DNA from: Brachionus rotundiformis
Lineage: Eukaryota; Rotifera; Eurotatoria; Ploima; Brachionidae
DNA: 64,000 nt
Direction: 5' to 3'
Assembly: GCA_016802295.1 (NCBI GenBank)
Contig: JAESIW010000071.1
Span: 124,001 to 188,000, forward strand
The translations under genes were made by a program, and so were the position numbers. The stretch's first letter is position 1, and every line of letters starts with the position of its first letter. This document shows, one piece after another, positions 55,379 to 64,000 of the stretch. The notes below the pieces were generated by a model that saw nothing but the letters and a program-made list of their open reading frames with translations, did no database searches and had not been told where the DNA came from.

Positions 55379-56805
55379 TTCAAGGTTAATCAACAGGCTA
55401 GTGCCCATGTCATAAAGACCGATTAACACTCCATTTATTTAAATAAAATAAATTTTACTAATTAAAAATAAATTGTTCAAATAATCATTTAAAAAAGTAA
55501 AACATTGAAATGTTTAAATTATTTTTTTTGAATTTTTTTTTCAAAATCTGTGAAAATTAAATTGATATTATTAAAAATTGAATGCTTAAATGTTGTAAAT
55601 TTCAACATTGATCTCTTGATCACAAAGCAATTTATAAGTCTTGAGTAGAAAAATCCAAATGTTTTTTCACCATTTACTGATTTTGAAGTTGGTTCTATCA
55701 GATTCTCACTGTTCCTTAAATTATATTTTAAATTTCTTGAGTCATTTTTCTTTAAATTCTGCCTTAGATTTTCAGGAGAATTATGAAAGTATAGTGTTTT
55801 ATAAGCAAAAGATAGCATTCTATCAATTATTCTATGTTGGAATGCATACAAGCCATACTTTTCTAAGAAGTTATTAATATCATTAAAGTTATTTACATCA
55901 AATTTGAACCTAAACAATTTAAATAACGTTAAATAATAACTCTTAGCCAATTTAATTATTGCCTCTTTTGAGAAATAGCACAAGAGAGTCGAGCAATAAT
56001 CAAAATAAGGCAATATAAACGTCTTTAAGAACTGTATTTTTACAGAAGTTGATAGATAGAACAGTCTCTTAATGCTGAATAATTTTTTATTCACAACTAA
56101 TGATACACTACATGCTAATTTAGAAAAATTTAGATTCTGATCAATATTATAACCTAAAAGAGTTATTTCATTGACTACTTTAATTTCATTTCCACAAAGA
56201 TCGATCATCTTGGGAATAATAGTCTTTCTATTTGAAAAAATCATACAGTAGGTTTTTGACCAATTAATATCAACCTTGTTAAAATAACACCAATCACTAA
56301 GATTGTGGATGGTACTCGAAATATTTTTCAAAACACTATCTAAGTCCTTATCAGAGTGACTAATTGTAGTGTCATCAGCAAACATTTTTATGTCAAATTT
56401 CCTTAAGAGATAGGGAAAATCATTAATAAAAATCAGAAAAAGAAGAGGACCTAGAACTGAACCCTGCGGTACACCTAACTTTAGAGCTGTAGGTTTTGAT
56501 CTTTCGTTACCAAGATGAATTATTTGAGATCTATTAACAAAATAATTTGATATAAGACCTAAGGAATTATTGTCAAATCCATAGTGAAATATTTTCAAGA
56601 GAAGAAGATTTGGATCAATCACGTCAAAGGCTTTTCTAAAGTCAATAAAAAGTGATAAGGTAGTAAGTTTCTTTTCCTTAGCTAAATTTAATTCACTTAG
56701 ATATTCATGAAATGCAGTCTGACATGAATGCCCAGCTCTGAATCCATGCTGCCCATTAAAAAAAATATTATTAGATTCAAAATAGCTTGAGATTTGATAA
56801 GCCAA
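55379..56805 (-). mobile_element. 5'-truncated LINE with 10-bp target-site duplication
   Basis: A 1427-bp insertion flanked by CCTTAAATAT at 55369-55378 and 56806-56815. It carries the C-terminal part of a reverse transcriptase and a short 3' UTR ending near GATTAACCTTGAA. Its truncated 5' end lies about 170 bp from the start codon of the divergent Roco gene. Confidence 0.85.
55519..56805 (-). CDS. Non-LTR reverse transcriptase, 5'-truncated
   Basis: Open for 429 codons from the truncation point to TAA at 55519. RT blocks: FFNGQHGFRAGHSCQTAFHE, FIDFRKAFDVIDPNLLLLKI, LGVPQGSVLGPLLFLIFIND and the catalytic KMFADDTTISHSDKD. The C-terminal part is Asn/Lys-rich. Sequence style suggests a CR1/jockey-like clade, different from the element at 39149. 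The endonuclease domain is missing and there is no native start codon (the frame begins at the insertion edge). No stop or frameshift has accumulated, so the insertion is young. Confidence 0.88.
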   Translation of the reverse strand: MAYQISSYFESNNIFFNGQHGFRAGHSCQTAFHEYLSELNLAKEKKLTTLSLFIDFRKAFDVIDPNLLLLKIFHYGFDNNSLGLISNYFVNRSQIIHLGNERSKPTALKLGVPQGSVLGPLLFLIFINDFPYLLRKFDIKMFADDTTISHSDKDLDSVLKNISSTIHNLSDWCYFNKVDINWSKTYCMIFSNRKTIIPKMIDLCGNEIKVVNEITLLGYNIDQNLNFSKLACSVSLVVNKKLFSIKRLFYLSTSVKIQFLKTFILPYFDYCSTLLCYFSKEAIIKLAKSYYLTLFKLFRFKFDVNNFNDINNFLEKYGLYAFQHRIIDRMLSFAYKTLYFHNSPENLRQNLKKNDSRNLKYNLRNSENLIEPTSKSVNGEKTFGFFYSRLINCFVIKRSMLKFTTFKHSIFNNINLIFTDFEKKIQKK

Positions 56806-56978
56806 CCTTAAATATAATTAACTTCTAATTTTTAAAAATATGTAAAATATTGGTTAGAAGAGAACAATGAATATTTATTATTTAAAACAATAGATCGGTT
56901 TTAAGTTGCCATAGAAATTTAGTTAAATCATAAATCTCATTTAATTCATAATAAATTAAAAAGGTTGTTTTTAATAAA

Positions 56979-59900
56979 ATGGAAAAGGCTAGCCATGAAT
57001 TAAACCTTCAAAATAACACCGAAAGTATAACTATAGAGCAAATAAAACAAAAAGATAAAAAAAAAAATAAAATTTTAACTAAATTAAAAAAATTCAGTGA
57101 AAATAATAAGAATGAACTTCCGCCGATCGGCAAAGGTATGAATTTATCATCTAAATTTCAGAATAAAATATAAGATTTTTAGACCAAAAAGCTAAACCAA
57201 AACCACAAGAAAACAAACAACCAATTTTACCAGATCTGTCATTATGCAACCCTAATGCATCAGTTCCCATTTATGAATATATGGTTGAAAATCCAGACGT
57301 TCCAGAATTTTATAAAAAATCATTGCACAAAAAAACTGAAGCTCTTGTCTCATTTAACATCGGCGACAAGATTGACTTTGACGACTACTGCAATTTAAAA
57401 AATTTAAAAGATTACTTTGACCGAATAGATTCGGAAAACAAAATAATCAAATATCTAAATTTTGACTCAATTGATTGTCTAACAGATTCTGTATTTTATA
57501 TATTTTACAAATATTTTAATAAGAATGACATGTGGAAAATTCTGAACCAGGTCACTCTGGACTCATGTCGGTACATTACTGATTTTGGTATTGACCTAAT
57601 GTATCAGGCAAGTGGAAAAGACAATTTGATTCACTCAAAAAGACTAACTGGATGCAAGAAAATTTTTAATCATCTCTACAGATCAGATAAAAATGACATT
57701 TTTCAAAATAAACAGTTTGGATACTTGCATCTGAATGAACCAATTCTAGATTTAAATACTTATAAAGTAATTGTCTTAAATGGAACAAATGGCAGTTTTG
57801 TTCACCTATTGACTGATAAAAAAAATGTTGACAAACAATTCAACTATGATTTTGTAAGAATAGCCCATAACAATAGAATTTTCAATATACTCGAAGTTGA
57901 CTCACTTATCTATCAACAGGTTAAAAAAAAAGTTTATCTGTTATAATTTTCAATTAAATTATTTAATTTCAGAACCAAACTATAGCAATAAATACTTCAA
58001 GCTCGATTTTGGTTATTTTTCTTGATTTTAATTCGTATAAAGACAATCATCACTTTATAAAAGATTTGAGCAACAAATTTTTAGACATTTTGAATCAAGT
58101 ATTTGTCTAAAATTTAAATAAATTGTTAAAAGATAAATAATATTTATATTTCAGGCTGTTGACTATTTGAAAATAATTTTGTTAGTTAAGAATTGTGCTG
58201 AAAATGGAATTGTGCAACAATTGGTTAACAATTTAAAGAAAATGGTAGAATGTATTGGTGAAGAGGAAGACCAATTTTGTCAGTCTCTTGGCAAAGTGAA
58301 ATTTTTTGAACAAGAGGCGTTTCGCGACAAATTACGGCTCAAATTTAAGACAGAAAAACTCATCGAAAATTCATCAATAATTGAGTTTATTAATTTAAGC
58401 GACACATCTTTAGACAAGGTGGTGTCTGTTTTAAATTTGAATTTAGAAAACCGGGTTCAAAATGTTCCATACAAAAAGCTAAGCGAAATACTGGACCAAA
58501 TGTCATCAAGCAATCATAAAATTGTCCAGTATGAACAATTTTTGGATGAGTGCTTTAATTACCAAGACTATGATTTTAAAAGTAAAGTAATGGAAGAAAA
58601 AAAAGGAAGATGGATTCGAGATTTTTTAACTTTTAAAAATTTTTTGGTAATTTTATTTAAGTATAATAATAACCTGGATCTGACTTTAATCAAATTATAA
58701 TTAATTAGATGGATATTTAAATTGAAAACAATTTTACAAAAAATTTTAATTTTTTTTAATTTAAAATAGCCATATTTTTTAAGAACTAATAATTATATGG
58801 AAAAGTATTACCATTTGTAAGAAATTTTTATTTTAGGGAGAGTGTTTATTATTCGAACTGTCAAATGGTAGACTGATAATTGTGCCGGACATAAAGTGGT
58901 TTTTTAACCTAATCAAATCAATTACCAATTATTTAGAAACTTCTAAAATGATAAAATATGATTCAACAAGAAATATTCATTTGGTAAACATTGACTTGTT
59001 GGACAAAAGTGAACTTTTTGATAAACTAGAGCTGAATGATGAAAATTTTGAAATAATTATTGAATTGCTTGATATTTTGAATATCTTATGCGAAACTGGT
59101 CACATAAATGAAAGGCTTTTATTTCCAAAGTTTTTAAACAACCCTAAAGAAAGATCAACACGCGTTTTCGAGGAATTTTGGCCAAAAAGTCAAGATGGAA
59201 GTCTCAAAATTCGCTCTACATTTGAATTTTATTTTAAGTTACCAGAACAAATTTTAAACAAATTAATGTCAAAATATTTGTTATTACCAAATGTTTATTT
59301 CAAAAATGATAATTGCCTAATATGTCAAGAGGGTTCGATGAATCTCTGTCTGCTTTATGAAGAGTCAAAGAGTAATAAATCATGTTTTGCCAATATATTT
59401 ATTTATTTATCTATCTTTTTAAAAGAACAAATTCATTTGATGCTTCGCACGGTTGACTTGTCTCTTCTTGTCGAGGAAAAAGAATTTTCTCCAAATTTAG
59501 AGAATTTAAATAAAATGATTATAACAATGTTTAATGAATACAAAATTGTCTTGGAAGCTTTATTAATTAGCCATAAAATACCATTTAAAGTAAGAAAAAA
59601 AAATTTTGATTCTAAATACTAAATTTTGAAAGTATGGAACTAGACAAATCGAAAACCAAATAATGCATGGAAAAGTCAGCAGCAATATTGATGACAATTT
59701 TATGGGTTTTGTTTTTAAAGTTAAAAAAAATAATTAATAAAAAAAATTGTTTTCTAGAATTAATTAATTCAGATCCGGGAAGTTTGCTGGTTAATCATAA
59801 ATTTAAAAAAACTGATAAAAATCAATATGCATGTGAAATGTGCTCTGTTGGTTCTAGTTGGTCCAAGCTTGTTCATGTAAAATAAAATTCAAGTTGAAGC

Positions 59901-62900
59901 CTTATTTATCTTTTATTCTAGGTATCTTTCAGAACTATTTTCCCAATGGTGACCACTAATAAATTTTGGGACCTAAAAATCAATTCGAACCAGTCTTTGG
60001 TACCAGCAAAGATAGAAAAATACTCAAATGGATCAATTTACTCGTCAGGTAATGAATACATGATCTATGAAGGAAGTGAAGCAATGACTCCATTCGATTT
60101 CAATTATTACTCAACTACCTTCACAAATGAGCACTCTGTCGATACGTGTGGTGTTTTGATAAGGTATTATTTTATCTTTTTAACTTTGACATTATTAAAT
60201 TATAAAAAACTGGAGAATTTTTAAAATTTTTTAAATTATTGTCTCTAGAAATTCATCTAAACAAGACTATCGAGTTTATATATCATCAAAAACTAGACAA
60301 ATAATCAAATTAGACATGAATAAAAACCTCCCCGGAGAACAGATAGAAAATCAAAGATATAAGAAAAAAGTTTATTTAATTTTATTGTTTTACTAAATGA
60401 TCTTATTTTTAATTTTAAAAAAGAAAAAAAGTTTTAAATTAAATCCAATAGTCACTTCGGATCACCGGAACGGACTATCATTAGCTCAGCAAGTAACTCA
60501 TTCTATTTGTCTAATTAGCTAGTAATTGAAAATTAATAAAGGATCTAAAAATTAAACTAATGAGAGAAATAGAGGGCCTTGGTAAAGAAAATGCTGCCGA
60601 TATCCTGAAACATTCCGAAATATGGAAAGTAAATTCAGGTGATACAATAAAAATTTTAGTCGATTCGGATGTAAGATATATAGATTTTTATAAAACATTT
60701 TTTGTAATTTTATGAAATTTAAAAAAAGAAAAATGGCTTTAGAATATTATTTTACTACAATGATGAATTAATTGGCTGCTATCTTGTGGAAGATGTGTCA
60801 TCAAAAATAATACCATTTATTGAGGTCAATAAAGGCGGAAAAAGCAACTTTTTTTTTGATATAAATAATTTAAAACCAAAGGTTTGGATAAATATAGTTT
60901 TTGTATATTCTAATTTGAACTAATTTAATATTTGATAAATAGTCTATGTTAGCTAATACATTTAAATTTCAACCTGGTATGCTTTTTGAAATAGAAAAAG
61001 AGATAGAACAAGCTGAGCTGGCCTCTTATGATGACATTGTAAAAAGTTACATTACTGCGGCCAAAATAGAGAATATAGATGAAGCTACCGGGTCAATTGA
61101 ATATAAAATACTTGGTCAAAATAAATTGGAATCTGTTGAGCCTACATCTAATCGTGTTCATCCATGCGGATTTTGGAACTATGTTCACAAAGATATTCAT
61201 TTAAATCAAGAAAAAGCTGATGATTACAGTGACCTAATAGGCTTTCGTATTTTTGACTCTTGGCTTAGTCCCTTTTTGGTCGATTCCATGTTCCAATGGA
61301 ACGAGTTTATAAAAAAAAATCCTGAACATAATCAGGTGGCATTGATAGAAATTTTTAGCCCTGAACAAAAAGAAGATATGCCTAAAAGCTTTCATCCTGA
61401 GTCCAATTTGTCCAATGGTTTTCTTACATGCGACTTTACATACAGTCCACGGTTTATTTGGTCTTCACTGCATGTTCTGTCAAGCCAAGACTTGACCAAA
61501 ATTTATCAAAATTTAGGAATAATTAAACAAGGTGATGAAACTCAAGATGATTACTCTGCGCCTCATTTGAGTGCTCTGCTTCTTTTGCCATTGACTATTG
61601 ACCAAAGTTTTATCAATGTTCCATATATTAAATCAGTTGATTATATGTCCAATTTGAATGTGTCATGTGTACATCGGGAAAATATTAAATTATTCATTGG
61701 CAACCATTCTTTTATTAATATTAATTACCCTCATCTTCTCCAGGGCCAAGGCTTTAATTTAATTAAAGAAGGCTCAAAATTATCTCTTAAACATGTAATT
61801 ATTCTATTATGTACTTGCTTAGATATCAAAAAATCTGAGGTATAATTTTAATAAATACATTAATCAATTCTTATTAACAAAAAATAATCATTTTTACACT
61901 TAATGATAAATAAAATATTTTAATAGGTGTTTTTTCATAAGTTAGGATATTCCTATGAAAGTATACCATTATTATTGGTAACTATTGATAAGTCAATCAA
62001 AATATGATGCCCATGCTATTGATATAAAACCATAAAAATATTATTTTTCTATTGAGATAAGAATTGAATAATAATTTTTTTTTTTTGAATTTATATTTTA
62101 ATATTTTATAAAAGAATAGCATAATTTTTCCAAATTTTAAAATCGATCAAGATGTAAGCACAACAAAGTTGAATAGATCATTGAAAAAATACTTTGACCA
62201 ATTGTCAAGTTGTATCAGTTTGGTTATTCCATTTTTTTACGGACTAAAATTTCGAATGGACAGGTCAATTTCAATTAGAGATCTGATAGTGGAAGAATCT
62301 TCCAAACAGTTCATAACACCGAATTTGTCCACAGCAAGCATGCAATCTGACCGACAGAATTCTAAATTGGACGAATTTATTTTGGACAAAATTGGTGAGT
62401 TTACTTTAAGTTCAAATGGAATGTGCAAATTTTGCAATGCTTTTAACATTAACTTGGAAAATATTGGACTTAAACCTGGCACATCTTTGGACAATTTTTT
62501 AAAAAAGTCCTTCAAACATTTAAAAGAATTTTCGCGTATAATTACCAGCATTAATATCAAGGACACGCTGGACATGAGTCTAACCGAGCCTCGGACTATT
62601 TCTCTCAGTTCAAAGCTATTTAAAAATCTGCCCAATCTTGTTACCATAGCATTGGAAAATTTGAAAATAACCGAAATAGACGAAGTCATTAACAATGCTG
62701 AATTTGTGCAAAACATTGAATTTCGCAACAATTACCTTATCGAAATACCAAAGAACATTCTTTGCCAAAGCAGGTCTTTAACTCAAATAATAATAGATAA
62801 TCAACCACTAAAAGAAATACCATCAAGCATTTTTACATTAGAAAATCTACAATCACTTGTATTAAGTCGGCTGAATTTGACTGAGCTTCCACGCGATTGG

Positions 62901-64000
62901 TCAGACAAACAGCACAGTACCATCAACCTAAAATCGCTTATCATATCAGAATGTAAGCTCAAATATATACCACAAGAGTTATTGGAAAAATGTCCATTTA
63001 TTGAAGAGTTGACATTCCAAGGAGTTAATTTAATCTTGCCAGAAAATGAGAATCTTTGGTCATCAATGAGTGTTGACATTAACCAAGTAATTGATATGTA
63101 TTGTCCCAATTTGATGAGTGTGGAAGAAGCCAAATCTGTCTTCGACCGCTTTGATTATGACAATAACTTGTATTTAGATTTTGAAGAACTACAACATTTC
63201 AATGCTTTTATCTTTAAGAATTTTGCTCGGGCAATGGACAAAACAAGGGAGTTTAAATTTTCCCAAAATATAGCAAAGATTGAGGAAAAAATTGACAAAA
63301 CAATATTTGCCTCTTGGAAAAGAATAGTCACATATAAAACCACAATAACTTATTTAGATTTATCTTTTCAGGCTATTAGAAAAATTACCGATGCTGTGTC
63401 CATAATGGAAAATTTAAAAGTTCTAAAGCTAAAATATTGTGTTTATCTTGAATCACTGAGTGCCAAATTGGGAACTTTAAAGTTAGATGAACTGGATTTG
63501 ACCGGATGCATTTCGCTAAAGACACCACCATTAGAAATTCAGCGTAGAGGTGTTAATTCAGTATTGGCCTATCTGCATAGATTGTTGACTGGTTCAGTTG
63601 AGTGCAAAAGAACTAAACTAATGCTTCTTGGTCTTGGTGGCGCTGGTAAAACTAGTCTGATAGAAGCTATGATGAACAACGTTCTTCAAGACGGAAATAA
63701 ACCACCACCAGATCTGACCGATGGAATATCTATACTTGATTGGAAAGTAAGCATTGCAGATGACCAAAATTTAACCTTCTCGGTGTTTGATTTCGCTGGC
63801 CAGGAGGTTTATTATAATACACATCAATTTTTTCTAACAAATCGGTCAATTTATCTATTGGCATGGAATGTACGTTCTGGAGCTCAACATTCCGGCTTGG
63901 ATTTTTGGTTAAATTCAATAGATTGCCATGCACCTTCATGTCCAATATTTATAGTTGGCACTCACATTGACCAAGTCAGCAAATTCGACCTTCCCATTCA
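56979..64000 (+). CDS. Large Roco-family protein (partial; LRR, Roc and COR modules, EF-hand, MBT-like)
   Basis: Fifteen exons join in frame: 56979-57135, 57183-57919, 57973-58098, 58155-58646, 58837-59589, 59633-59705, 59758-59876, 59922-60163, 60249-60369, 60424-60492, 60542-60670, 60729-60881, 60943-61839, 61927-61977 and 62115 to the window end (at least 2000 residues, 3' end missing). Residues about 240-500 look like a degenerate Roc: GTNGSFV stands where a P-loop is expected. About 505-755 is COR-like (GRLIIVPDIKWFFNLIKSI, FYFKLPEQILNKLMSKYLLL). About 1060-1140 is MBT-like (FKFQPGMLFEIEKE, RVHPCGFWNYVHKDIHLNQ). LRRs at about 1540-1690 and 1790-1865 surround an EF-hand loop DYDNNLYLDFEE. 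A second Roc has an intact P-loop GLGGAGKT (63630-63653), switch II DFAGQE (63789-63806) and GTHID. Roco proteins are GTP-regulated dimers related to LRRK and MFHAS1. Its function here is unknown. Confidence 0.75.

Noticed and set aside
62237..62731. 164-codon minus-strand frame inside the Roco gene
   Set aside because: It mirrors the plus-strand LRR region, which continues in frame to the P-loop of the Roc domain.
1..64000. CRISPR arrays, operons and bacterial ribosome-binding sites
   Set aside because: The window is eukaryotic: spliced genes with GT..AG introns and animal protein families. No regularly spaced identical repeats with unique spacers were seen.

Overview
The window is nuclear DNA from a small invertebrate. 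It is very AT-rich, its genes carry short introns (often 45-60 bp, GT..AG), and it encodes animal-specific proteins: a TFAP2 factor, a klumpfuss/EGR-type zinc finger, FBXW7, a MICU2/3-type protein and a CatSper-type channel. The extreme AT content, compact introns, scattered LINE pieces and an intronless bacterial-looking secreted hydrolase would fit a monogonont rotifer such as Brachionus. That is inference; no marker gene in the window proves it.

Left part (1-16,800): a one-exon CatSper-like channel (+), a three-exon BTB protein (-), and a one-exon klumpfuss-like transcription factor (-) with about 5.3 kb of gene-free DNA upstream. Then come a TPR+SET protein (+) broken by one in-frame TGA, holocytochrome c synthase (-) and ArfGAP1 (-).

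Middle (17,500-38,000): nine-exon RRP9 (+); a CocE/PepX-type hydrolase (+) lying between two direct repeats; eleven-exon MICU2/3 (-); DCP1 (-); five-exon TMA16 (-), whose start codon stands alone as the first coding exon; and FBXW7 (-). Two LINE pieces lie between TMA16 and FBXW7.

Right part (38,900-64,000): a nest of mobile elements, including a 5'-truncated LINE flanked by a perfect 245-bp target duplication and a 419-bp MITE with TA duplications. Next are TFAP2 (-), an MPV17/PMP22 family gene (+), DR1 (+), a repeat-derived GC island and another truncated LINE with a 10-bp target duplication. The last 7 kb hold the most unusual gene, a Roco-family protein of at least 2000 residues that runs off the window. 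It appears to carry a degenerate Roc plus a COR domain near its N-terminus, then an MBT-like module, leucine-rich repeats, an EF-hand, more LRRs and a second, intact-looking Roc GTPase.

The genes form no operon. Most encode housekeeping functions (ribosome biogenesis, mRNA decapping, mitochondrial heme and calcium handling, vesicle traffic, transcription, ubiquitin ligation). Exon joins were chosen by hand from splice-site sequence, reading-frame continuity and similarity to known family members recalled from memory; no database search was run.
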